DNA of 64,000 nucleotides from contig DAIOCN010000006.1 of assembly GCA_036747295.1 (NCBI GenBank), forward strand, positions 1-64,000. Reading direction: 5' to 3'. Position 1 is the first letter of the stretch. Each line of letters opens with the position of its first letter. A program made the position numbers and the translations under genes. The DNA comes from UBA4736 sp002404015. GTDB lineage: Bacteria; Chloroflexota; Dormibacteria; Dormibacterales; Dormibacteraceae. Below the pieces are notes generated by a model that had not been told where the DNA came from, did not search any database, and saw only the letters and a list, made by a program, of their open reading frames with translations. Positions 1 through 6,415 of the stretch are shown piece after piece.

Positions 1-242
1 ACATGCCTCATTTTACCACCGCTGCTAGTCAAATGACCGTTACGGTCCACTAGTAGCCGGAGGACCGCCTCGCGGGCGACCTCTAGGTCAGGCTCCGGCT
101 CGGCGCCCTCGGCCTCTAGCAGCCGGCCTAGACCCCAGAGCGCGTGTTGAACGGAGTCCAGCCCGACATGGAGCGCCACGTCGGCCGACTCCCCGTAGTC
201 GGCCCGGGACCACTCCGGCCAGGGGCCCGCGTGCGGGCTCAC
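1..242 (-). CDS. Partial hypothetical protein, runs off the left edge
   Basis: An open frame reads leftward from a GTG at 242 to the window edge with no stop (about 80 codons). Third positions are strongly G/C and the composition is plausible for a soluble helical protein rich in Glu, Ala and Leu (it includes PWPEWSRADYGE and LGRLLEAEGAEPEPDLEVA). An in-frame TGA lies just upstream (252-254), so the GTG is the only reasonable start. I do not recognise the family. Reality is inferred from codon use only, and the missing C-terminus prevents a better call. Confidence 0.45.
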   Translation of the reverse strand, partial: MSPHAGPWPEWSRADYGESADVALHVGLDSVQHALWGLGRLLEAEGAEPEPDLEVAREAVLRLLVDRNGHLTSSGGKMRH

Positions 243-243
243 A

Positions 244-293
244 GTACCGCCTCAAGGTGACGGCATCTGAGGGTTCGAATCCCTCCCTTCCCG
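244..293 (+). other. tRNA-Ser-like 3' fragment (variable arm, T-arm, acceptor)
   Basis: The segment has a perfect T-arm (GAGGG, TTCGAAT, CCCTC at 269-285) followed by a 7-nt acceptor strand CCTTCCC and discriminator G at 293, preceded by a short extra hairpin like the long variable arm of serine tRNAs. No matching 5' acceptor strand (GGGAAGG) lies in the 90 nt upstream; that space is occupied by an open frame on the other strand. I read it as the 3' remnant of a tRNA-Ser, of the kind left at element attachment sites. It differs in sequence from the intact tRNA-Ser at 35530-35619. Confidence 0.4.
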
Positions 294-297
294 CTCG

Positions 298-912
298 GTG
301 GAAGTCAGCCTGGGCTGTTCGGAGCCCACCGCGTCGTTCGACACCGTTACCGACCTCGAAACCGCGACCGGCCTGACGAATGCCGTCAGCTCGATGGCGC
401 TTTACCCGGCCGGTCTGGCATGCGGGCTCACCCAGTCCGCTCCAGCCCTCTCAATCGGCAGCTCCAAGGCCTTCGCGGTCGGCGGCGGGCAGATGCCGGC
501 TCCGCCGCAGTGCGCCGACAGCAGCTCGTTCCATTTCGGTTTCAGCGCGCATGCTACGGATGCCATGGGCGGCGCCAAGGGATCGATCGTGATCGGCAAC
601 TCGAATGCGGGCGACTGCGCAGCCTTCGGCCCGAGCCACGTGAAGGTCGATGTCAACTGCCTGTCCATTGATCCCCTGACCGGGATAGCGACCTTCGGCG
701 GTCCCGTCATGGAAGCCACCGGTCTCTTCGCAGCGCTCAACACCACCGGCTTCCTGGCCGCCAGCGCAAGGGATAACGATCCCGAGAGCCAGCAGGTCGT
801 CGATCAATTCCAGTTCAACCCTGACGCCGGCCAGGACCCCCTCATCGTCTGTGTACCGGTACGCCCCGACGACATCGAGCACGGGAACGTGGAGATCCAC
901 CCCACCAGCTAG
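298..912 (+). CDS. Hypothetical protein, probably N-terminally truncated
   Basis: 204 aa from a GTG immediately after the tRNA-like fragment; the frame is closed by a TGA at 268-270, so no longer version exists. The protein is rich in Gly, Ala, Asp and Phe with regularly spaced beta-like strands (FHFGFSAHA, GSIVIGN, HVKVDVNCL, ATFGGPVM), resembling exported beta-sandwich proteins, but no signal peptide is present. The lack of a ribosome binding site and of a leader suggests the N-terminus was lost when the adjacent tRNA remnant was created. Function unknown. Confidence 0.55.
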   Translation: MEVSLGCSEPTASFDTVTDLETATGLTNAVSSMALYPAGLACGLTQSAPALSIGSSKAFAVGGGQMPAPPQCADSSSFHFGFSAHATDAMGGAKGSIVIGNSNAGDCAAFGPSHVKVDVNCLSIDPLTGIATFGGPVMEATGLFAALNTTGFLAASARDNDPESQQVVDQFQFNPDAGQDPLIVCVPVRPDDIEHGNVEIHPTS

Positions 913-968
913 GCGCGGGTCTAAGTCCTCGCGAGAGCCGCCGGCATTTCTAAGTCGGCGGCTCTGCC

Positions 969-1140
969 TTGCCGCCGGTGCTGGGATCCGACGCCGGCCC
1001 GGTCTTCCTGATCGTCGGCGCCGTGAACCTGATCGCCCAGACAGGGGGCGGTCTCTACGGGGTGGTTCCCCGCCCTCCTAGCCGCCAGCGTCGCTGCGAT
1101 CATCGGCGCCTGGGTGATGCTCGTGGAGATAGCCCGCTGA
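969..1140 (+). pseudogene. Small membrane protein, frameshifted
   Basis: Two adjacent frames together make one short two-helix membrane protein. The first frame gives a hydrophobic segment around VFLIVGAVNLIAQ; near 1065 the reading moves by +1 and the second frame gives PALLAASVAAIIGAWVMLV followed by EIAR and a TGA at 1138-1140. Neither half makes sense alone. A single-base indel, either biological or an assembly error, would restore a protein of about 57 aa. The family is not recognised. Confidence 0.4.
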
Positions 1141-1214
1141 GAGGCCTCCGACCTGACGGAGCATTGACTCCGTGGGGAGCGCCCTTCGATCCCGGCAGGG
1201 GCCAAGCTCATCTG

Positions 1215-1661
1215 GTGAGCAAGGCTCGCGTCCCCCTCCGCGTCCTCGTGGCGGACGACAATCCACTCGACTTCGAGCTCGTGAGCGAGGTGCTGCAGCC
1301 GCGCGGACATACCGTCCAATGGGCCCAGGACGGCGCCGGCGCGCTGGCCGCGATCCAGGGCGGCCACTACGACGTCGTCCTGCTGGACCTGCACATGCCG
1401 TATATGGACGGCCACAACGTCATCACGACGCTGAGGGCTGACCTCGCCACACGTGACCTGCGCGTCATCGTGCTCTCGGCGGACGCCGTCGACTGGGTGC
1501 GGGAAGAGGTCCTGGCAGTCGGCGCCACCGCCTACCTCACCAAGCCGCTCGACCTGGACCTCCTGATCGCCACCGTCGAGGTGCCAGAGTCCGACAACAC
1601 GCCCTGGTGGCGCTCCCTGACCTCGCTCGGCTCCCGACCCGGCCACGACGACAGGCATTAG
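1215..1661 (+). CDS. Single-domain response regulator (receiver domain)
   Basis: 148 aa, almost entirely a CheY-like receiver domain. The acidic pair appears in VLVADDN near the N-terminus, the phospho-acceptor Asp in VVLLDLHMP, and the conserved Lys in TKPLDLD. The 20-odd C-terminal residues have no output domain. The GTG at 1215 is chosen because the frame upstream is non-homologous and belongs to the frameshifted neighbour. No kinase is adjacent, so the partner cannot be named; a stand-alone receiver usually signals through protein contacts or a phosphorelay. Confidence 0.85.
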   Translation: MSKARVPLRVLVADDNPLDFELVSEVLQPRGHTVQWAQDGAGALAAIQGGHYDVVLLDLHMPYMDGHNVITTLRADLATRDLRVIVLSADAVDWVREEVLAVGATAYLTKPLDLDLLIATVEVPESDNTPWWRSLTSLGSRPGHDDRH

Positions 1662-1717
1662 CGCCCACCCGCTAGCAGGGCGGATCGGCGCGATCGACCC
1701 AACCCCCATCGCTTCCG

Positions 1718-2140
1718 TCAGGCGCTGACCGGCGGCGCCACGGCGCCCAGCTGCATCATCAGGCCCAGACCGTCGTTGAGGCCCCAGTGCTCGACCACCC
1801 GGCCGCCCGCAACCCGGTAAAGGCTGATCCCCTCGACCTGCACCTGCTTGCCGATCGCCGGGATTCCCAGGAAGTCGGCGCCCATGTGGGTGCCGCGCAC
1901 CACGGTGCGGACGGCCACCAGGTCGCCGTCGCCGGTCACCTGCTCGATGCTCATGTGCCGGTCCGGGAAGGATGCCTTGAACATCGAGTGGCCGAACTTG
2001 GCTCCCTCGAAACCGGTCGGGAAGGCGGGAGGCGCGTCGTGGTTGACGATGTCGGCCGCCACGAGGCCTCCGAGCGCGGCCAGGTCGTCGCGGGCCCAGG
2101 CCTCCTCGACCTTCCGGACCACTTCCTTTGCGTCGGACAT
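1718..2140 (-). CDS. SnoaL-like / ester-cyclase-like polyketide cyclase family protein
   Basis: 140 aa with the NTF2-like fold typical of SnoaL-like proteins: an N-terminal helix (VVRKVEEAWARDD), the strand with VAADIVNHD, and the C-terminal pattern ISLYRVAGGRVVEHWGLND. ATG at 2140 has a good AAGGAG site upstream, which fixes the start over longer upstream frames. These proteins bind small hydrophobic ligands or act as cyclases or isomerases; the substrate cannot be predicted. It is monocistronic and divergent from the following small membrane protein gene. Confidence 0.75.
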   Translation of the reverse strand: MSDAKEVVRKVEEAWARDDLAALGGLVAADIVNHDAPPAFPTGFEGAKFGHSMFKASFPDRHMSIEQVTGDGDLVAVRTVVRGTHMGADFLGIPAIGKQVQVEGISLYRVAGGRVVEHWGLNDGLGLMMQLGAVAPPVSA

Positions 2141-2227
2141 GTGAGCTCTCCTTGCTGACGCCGGTCGGGGGACCGGTTCAGTGGTACGACGAACGGGAGA
2201 CACCCCGAAACGACATCGGCTGGCCGC

Positions 2228-2239
2228 TATCCTCAGCCA
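2228..2239 (+). promoter_or_regulatory. Putative leaderless -10 element (TATCCT) before 2240
   Basis: TATCCT at 2228-2233 is followed by six bases and then the GTG start at 2240, so transcription would begin at or next to the start codon. No Shine-Dalgarno is present. The same TANNNT spacing recurs at several genes in this window. Confidence 0.4.
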
Positions 2240-2476
2240 GTGCCGGACCCCAAGGGCGATCGGCGACCGATCTTGCTCTGGTGGGAGCGCCTGCCCGCCT
2301 GGCAGCAGGCGCTGATCGCGGCGCCGCCGTTGGTCGTCCTCTTCTTCCTCCTCAACCTCGGCCCCTTCAACCAACCCCTCGAGCGCTCGGTCATCTACGG
2401 GCTGATCGAAGGCAGCTTCTTCACCGGCCTCGCGCTGGCCGCCACCGCCCAAGAGAAGGCGCGTCATAGAGGCTGA
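2240..2476 (+). CDS. Small single-helix membrane protein, unknown function
   Basis: 78 aa. A basic, Trp-rich N-terminal segment (LLWWERLPAWQQ) precedes a hydrophobic stretch ALIAAPPLVVLFFLLNLG, and a second moderately hydrophobic segment lies near GSFFTGLALAATA. It ends 4 nt before the aldo/keto reductase start and is probably co-transcribed with it. I do not recognise the family. The GTG start is supported by the leaderless-type element just upstream. Confidence 0.6.
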   Translation: MPDPKGDRRPILLWWERLPAWQQALIAAPPLVVLFFLLNLGPFNQPLERSVIYGLIEGSFFTGLALAATAQEKARHRG

Positions 2477-2480
2477 GCCC

Positions 2481-3266
2481 GTGAATGTGGAGAGACGGCC
2501 GCTGGGCCGCACGGGCCTGGAGATGCCGGCCATCGGCATGGGGACCTGGCGCACCTTCGACACCGACGAGGATCGCCGCCCGATCGTGGATGAGGCTCTG
2601 GCCGTCGGGATCAACCTGTTCGACTCCTCGCCCATGTACGGCAAGGCCGAGGCCGCCCTGGCGCGCGCCCTGGAAGGCCGCCGGGAGCGGGTCCTGGTCG
2701 CCACGAAGATCTGGACGCCCGACGCCGCTGAGGGGCGGCGCCAGGCCGAGCGCGCCCTCCGGCTCTACGGCACCGTGGACATCTACCAGGTCCACAACCT
2801 GGTCAGCTGGCCGGCCCAGCTGGCGCTGCTGGAGGGTCTGAAGGCCGAGGGCCGGGTGCGGGCGGTGGGCGCCACCCACTACCAGGAGTCGGCCTTCGAC
2901 GAGCTCGCGACAGTGATGCGCAGCGGGCGCCTGGACATGATCCAGGTGCCCTACAACCCCCTCCGCCGCCAGGTCGAGGCCGAGCTGCTGCCCCTGGCCC
3001 AAGAGCTGGGCCTCGGCGTCCTCGTCATGAGCCCGCTGCAGGGCGGCATCCTCCAGGCGCGGGTCGCCGCTGATGAGCTCGAACAGCTGGGTGTGGACAC
3101 CTGGCCCCAGGCGGTCCTGAGGTGGATCGCCAGCGACCGCCGCGTCAGCTGCGTCCTGACCGCGACCAAGACGCCCGGCCGGCCGGCCGAGAACGCCCGC
3201 GGCGGCGGGCCGCCTTTTTTCGACCCGGACCAGCGTGAGCTGGTCTGCCGGATCGCCGGCCGCTAG
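2481..3266 (+). CDS. Aldo/keto reductase family oxidoreductase
   Basis: 261 aa with the AKR TIM-barrel pattern: N-terminal RPLGRTGLEMPAIGMGTW, the Asp-Tyr pair in LFDSSPMYGKAE, the Lys in VATKIW, and the His-containing strand DIYQVHN. It would use NADPH to reduce aldehydes or ketones, or run in reverse. The usual AKR length is 280-330 aa, so this is a short member whose C-terminal cofactor region ends soon after VSCVLTATKT. GTG at 2481 lies just after the preceding small membrane protein, suggesting a two-gene operon. The natural substrate is not predictable. Confidence 0.85.
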   Translation: MNVERRPLGRTGLEMPAIGMGTWRTFDTDEDRRPIVDEALAVGINLFDSSPMYGKAEAALARALEGRRERVLVATKIWTPDAAEGRRQAERALRLYGTVDIYQVHNLVSWPAQLALLEGLKAEGRVRAVGATHYQESAFDELATVMRSGRLDMIQVPYNPLRRQVEAELLPLAQELGLGVLVMSPLQGGILQARVAADELEQLGVDTWPQAVLRWIASDRRVSCVLTATKTPGRPAENARGGGPPFFDPDQRELVCRIAGR

Positions 3267-3289
3267 GAAGCCCCCAGAGGCCAGCCGAG

Positions 3290-3567
3290 CCTCTGCATGA
3301 CTTCAGCGGCACCGCGTACTGCATCCCGGCGGCGCGGAAGTTGGGCGAGACCGCGGAGAGGTTCAGCGCGATCAGCTGGTCTGGCGAGGGCGCGCCCGGG
3401 CCGAGGTGGGCCCAGCCCAGCCAGTCGAGGTCCAGGACCGCGACGCTCGCGCCGGCCGCCTCCAGCAGCTCGCCCAGGGCGGTGGCGACAGCCGTCTTGC
3501 CTACGCCCACCGGCCCGGTCAGGAAAGCCGCCGGGACGCGATCCGGCCGAGTCAGCTGCCCGCACAT
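3290..3567 (-). pseudogene. Truncated P-loop nucleotide-binding (kinase-like) protein
   Basis: The first ~70 residues from ATG 3567 read as a P-loop ATPase: Walker A GPVGVGKTAVA, then ASVAVLDLDWLGW and LIALNLSAVSPNFRAAGMQY. After that the frame loses homology and becomes Arg/Gly-rich low-complexity sequence running antisense through the aldo/keto reductase gene. Family members are around 170-200 aa, so the 3' half is missing. I read it as a remnant, truncated by rearrangement next to 3266. Confidence 0.55.
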
Positions 3568-3671
3568 TCCAACGAAACCCTAACCAGCGTCAGGCGTGAG
3601 CGGTTTAGGGCGTCACCCCTTGGAATTTCCCGAAAACAACGCGCAATAAGTCCGATCCGGCCGCGTTTTGA

Positions 3672-3866
3672 ATGGTAAGAGACGCAAAAGTGCTTCCTAA
3701 AGTCAAGCCTCACAAAATCGCAGCCCCGCAACCGGCAGTCCGCCGGCCGGAGCGGCCTGACCTTCAGACCCAGTTCGAGGAGATGCTCGACCAGGTCTGG
3801 CGCTGCGAGTCGGAGTGGCGGTTCGACGACCGGATCGACATGGCTCTCCACATCAAGCGGCCGTAG
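3672..3866 (+). CDS. Small hypothetical protein
   Basis: 64 aa, basic N-terminal half (KVLPKVKPHK) and an acidic/aromatic C-terminal half (FEEMLDQVWRCESEWRF). It converges on the MFS transporter gene and the last 14 nt of the two overlap tail to tail. No clear ribosome binding site precedes the ATG. The stretch 3568-3671 upstream is less G+C-rich than its surroundings. Unrecognised; may or may not be expressed. Confidence 0.35.
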   Translation: MVRDAKVLPKVKPHKIAAPQPAVRRPERPDLQTQFEEMLDQVWRCESEWRFDDRIDMALHIKRP

Positions 3867-5049
3867 CCGCCCAGCCCGCCTCCTCCTGTTGCTCCAGGGG
3901 GCGCAGGACCAGCCAGCCCAACCCGGCCAGGACGGCCATGGCGGCAAACGAGAACCTCCAGCCGGCGAACGTCACCGCCACCCCGAAAGCGATCGGGAAG
4001 ATCGTGCCCGAGACGAAGAGGACCGTGTTCTGGAACCCCATCGCGGTCGCCGAGCGGGCCAGCCCGGCGATCTCCCCCGTCGCCGTGAAGGCGAGGCCGT
4101 TCGAGCTCATGCTGATCACCCCGGTCAGGAAGAGGACCGGCAGCAGCACCAGCAGCGGTCCGTCCGCCAGCACCGCCACCGCGGCGAAGGTCGCTGTGCC
4201 GGCCACTGCGATCAACCTCATCAGGCCCAGCCGCCCTCGCCGATGGTCGGACCAGACCCCGACCAGGACGCGGGAGGCGGCGCCTCCCAGCTGGACCGCC
4301 GCCAGCACCGCCCCCGCGGCCTGCAGGGCCAGGCCCCGGTGCCCGCTCAGAAACAGCACCAGGTAGCTGACCAGGCTCAGCTGGCCACCCACCAGCAGGG
4401 AGCCGCCCACCGCCAGCCGCCAGATCCGGCGGTCGGCCAGCGGGTGGCGGCCGGAGTCCGGCGCGTCGCTCGGCGGGGGCGGCGGGGTCCGGATCCAGAT
4501 CGCCGATGCGACAGCCGCCACCAGGCAGCCCGCCGCGACCGTCAGAAGGCCCGCGCCCAATCCATAGCGCAGTACGACCAGCGGTAGGATCGCCGCCGCC
4601 AGGCCGGCGCCCAGCGGGGTCGCCATCTGCCGGATCCCGAGCGCCATCCCCCGCTCCCGGGGCCCGAACCAACCCATGACGGCCCGCCCGCTGGCCGCGA
4701 TCGCGCAGGCGCCGAACATCCCCGCCGCGATCAGGCAGGCCAGGACGACCGGGTAAGAGGTGGCGACCGAGGCCGCAGCCAGCCAGAGGGCCCCGCCGCC
4801 CAGCCCCACGGCGAGCACGAGCCGCTCGCCCAGCCGGTCGGCCAGCATCCCCCAGAGCACCAGGGTCAGCGCCGTGCCAATGCTCACGCCTGTCAGCAGC
4901 GCGCCGGTCTGGACCAGTGAGATCCCGAAGTGGCGCTGGAACACCGGGCCCAGCGAGCCGAGGCCCTGGGAGTAGGCGGAGAAGGAGCCCTGGGCGGCCA
5001 CACCCACACTGAGCACTACCCAGCGATACCGGTTGGAAGCGGTGAGCAT
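3853..5049 (-). CDS. MFS transporter (major facilitator superfamily)
   Basis: 398 aa with about 12 hydrophobic helices. The inter-helix 2-3 loop motif reads GMLADRLGERLVL (the family GxLaDrxGrkxxl motif), and there is a large central cytoplasmic loop after residue ~195 containing RTPPPPPSD. The mature start is ATG 5049 (MLTASNRYRW); longer upstream frames are shadows of the divergent gene. Likely an inner-membrane exporter or uptake carrier for a small organic solute; substrate unknown. It is divergent from a GNAT gene, with only 22 bp between the two start codons. Confidence 0.85.
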   Translation of the reverse strand: MLTASNRYRWVVLSVGVAAQGSFSAYSQGLGSLGPVFQRHFGISLVQTGALLTGVSIGTALTLVLWGMLADRLGERLVLAVGLGGGALWLAAASVATSYPVVLACLIAAGMFGACAIAASGRAVMGWFGPRERGMALGIRQMATPLGAGLAAAILPLVVLRYGLGAGLLTVAAGCLVAAVASAIWIRTPPPPPSDAPDSGRHPLADRRIWRLAVGGSLLVGGQLSLVSYLVLFLSGHRGLALQAAGAVLAAVQLGGAASRVLVGVWSDHRRGRLGLMRLIAVAGTATFAAVAVLADGPLLVLLPVLFLTGVISMSSNGLAFTATGEIAGLARSATAMGFQNTVLFVSGTIFPIAFGVAVTFAGWRFSFAAMAVLAGLGWLVLRPLEQQEEAGWAATAA

Positions 5050-5057
5050 CGGCGGTT

Positions 5058-5064
5058 TAGGGTA
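5058..5064. promoter_or_regulatory. Overlapping divergent leaderless promoters (TAGGGT / TACCCT)
   Basis: In the 22-bp space between the two divergent start codons, TAGGGT (5058-5063, plus strand) lies 8 nt before the GTG at 5072, and the overlapping TACCCT (5064-5059, minus strand) lies 9 nt before the ATG at 5049. Both fit a leaderless -10 element. Polymerase could not occupy both at once. Confidence 0.45.
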
Positions 5065-5071
5065 AACAGCC

Positions 5072-5551
5072 GTGCTGATCAGAGACGCGACCGACGCCGA
5101 CTCCGAGTCCGTCATTCGCGTCATCGACGGGGTCTTCGCCGAGTACCCGGGCTGCGTGCTCGACGTCGACGGCGAGGAACCCCACCTGCGTCGGGTGGCG
5201 AGCGCCTTCGCCGCCTGGGGCGGGCGGTTCTGGGTGGCGGAGGAGGACGGCAAGGTGGTGGCCTCCGGCGGCTACCGGGCCGTCAGCGCAGGCGAGGGCG
5301 CCGAGCTGAAGCACCTGTACGTCTCCGCGGCCGCTCGCCGGCGGGGCCTCGGCAACAGCCTCACGGAGATGGCCGAGCGCGAGGCGGCGGCGGCCGGCGC
5401 CCATTTCATCGAGCTCTGGACCGACACCCGCTTCGCCGACGCCCACCACCTTTACGAGCGGCGGGGTTACGTCCGCGGGGCCGAGACGCGGGAGCTCAAC
5501 GACCTCAGTCGAAGCACCGAGCTCTACTTTCGGAAGCAGATGCGTCGGTAG
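5072..5551 (+). CDS. GNAT family N-acetyltransferase
   Basis: 159 aa, a single GNAT fold. Acetyl-CoA binding motif A reads ELKHLYVSAAARRRGLGNSL (R/Q-x-x-G-x-G/A pattern RRRGLG) and motif B contains AHHLYERRGYV. It would transfer an acetyl group to an amine of a small molecule or protein; substrate unknown. Start GTG 5072 is consistent with the leaderless element upstream. It ends 9 nt before the DNA glycosylase gene, so the two may be co-transcribed. Confidence 0.85.
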   Translation: MLIRDATDADSESVIRVIDGVFAEYPGCVLDVDGEEPHLRRVASAFAAWGGRFWVAEEDGKVVASGGYRAVSAGEGAELKHLYVSAAARRRGLGNSLTEMAEREAAAAGAHFIELWTDTRFADAHHLYERRGYVRGAETRELNDLSRSTELYFRKQMRR

Positions 5552-5560
5552 ATTTCACAC

Positions 5561-6388
5561 ATGCCCGAGCTGCCCGAATTGGAGGCCCTGCGACTCCAGC
5601 TGGGACCCCGCCTCGAGGGTCGCCTGGTCACGGCCGTGGAGATCAATCCCAAGAAGGCGCACATGCTCCGGTACCCGGTTGAGGCGTTCGCCCACGAGCT
5701 GCCCATGCGCCGCGTCGAGCGCACCTCGCGGCGGGGCAAGCACCTGGTCTTCGACCTGGACCTGGCGGGCGGCGGCGACGTCCGCCAGCTGGTCATCAAC
5801 CCGATGCTGGGCGGCCGCTTCCAGCTCGGCCTGGCCGATGAGAAGCCGCCGGCCACGTGGGTCTTCGGGCTCCGGCTGGAAGGCGGCGAGGAGCTGCGCT
5901 ACCTCGACTTCCGCGACATGGGACGCATCTACTGGACCGCCGACGCGAAAGCCGACGTCCCGGCCTGGAGCGAGATCGGCCCGGAACCGGACGAGGTGGC
6001 CGCGGCGGGCCTGGAGCCATTCCGCAAGCGGCTGCGGCGGTATCGGGACGAGCTGAAGGACCTGCTTCGCAACCAGGCTTTCGTGGCCGGGATCGGAAAC
6101 GCCTACTCGGACGAGATCCTCTTCGAAGCCCGGCTGCTGCCGCTCCGCCGCCGGGCTTCGCTCAAGCCCGACGAGGAGGAGTCACTGTTCGCCGCCATCC
6201 CCGTGGTTCTCCACCGCGCTGTGGAGACGATCCTCGCCAACCCCTCCTACGACGAGTCCAGGCAGGACCGCAAGTTCATGGCGGTGCACGCCAAGGGCGG
6301 CCAGACCTGCCCCCGCTGCGGGCACCGGATCAGCCAGCTGGGCTCCAACCGCGAGCCTCTGAACTTCTGCCGAGGCTGCCAGAAGTAG
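5561..6388 (+). CDS. mutM: Fpg/Nei-family DNA glycosylase (formamidopyrimidine-DNA glycosylase)
   Basis: 275 aa, normal family length. It starts MPELPELE, giving the catalytic Pro2 and Glu3; the beta-hairpin Lys is K60 in RGKHLVF; the helix-two-turn-helix motif GIGNAYSDEI is at 177-186; and a C-terminal zinc finger has Cys at 250, 253, 270 and 273 with the conserved Arg just before FCRGC. All catalytic parts are present. It removes oxidised purines such as 8-oxoG or oxidised pyrimidines and cleaves the AP site. Fpg and Nei paralogues are hard to separate by eye, so the symbol is provisional. Confidence 0.85.
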   Translation: MPELPELEALRLQLGPRLEGRLVTAVEINPKKAHMLRYPVEAFAHELPMRRVERTSRRGKHLVFDLDLAGGGDVRQLVINPMLGGRFQLGLADEKPPATWVFGLRLEGGEELRYLDFRDMGRIYWTADAKADVPAWSEIGPEPDEVAAAGLEPFRKRLRRYRDELKDLLRNQAFVAGIGNAYSDEILFEARLLPLRRRASLKPDEEESLFAAIPVVLHRAVETILANPSYDESRQDRKFMAVHAKGGQTCPRCGHRISQLGSNREPLNFCRGCQK

Positions 6389-6397
6389 GCGAGCCGG

Positions 6398-6415
6398 CTA
6401 GCAGGCCGCTGCTAG
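6398..6415. terminator. Hairpin between convergent mutM and GGDEF/EAL genes
   Basis: A 7-bp perfect stem (CTAGCAG / CTGCTAG) with a GCCG loop sits exactly in the 23 bp between the two convergent stop codons and includes the stop codon of the minus-strand gene. There is no U-tract, so termination is a guess. Confidence 0.3.

Noticed and set aside
3619..3642. Short matches (CTTGGAATTTC and CCCGAAAACAAC) shared between 3619-3642 and 10779-10905
   Set aside because: Only 11-12 nt each and in different order and spacing; too short to call a repeat family by eye.
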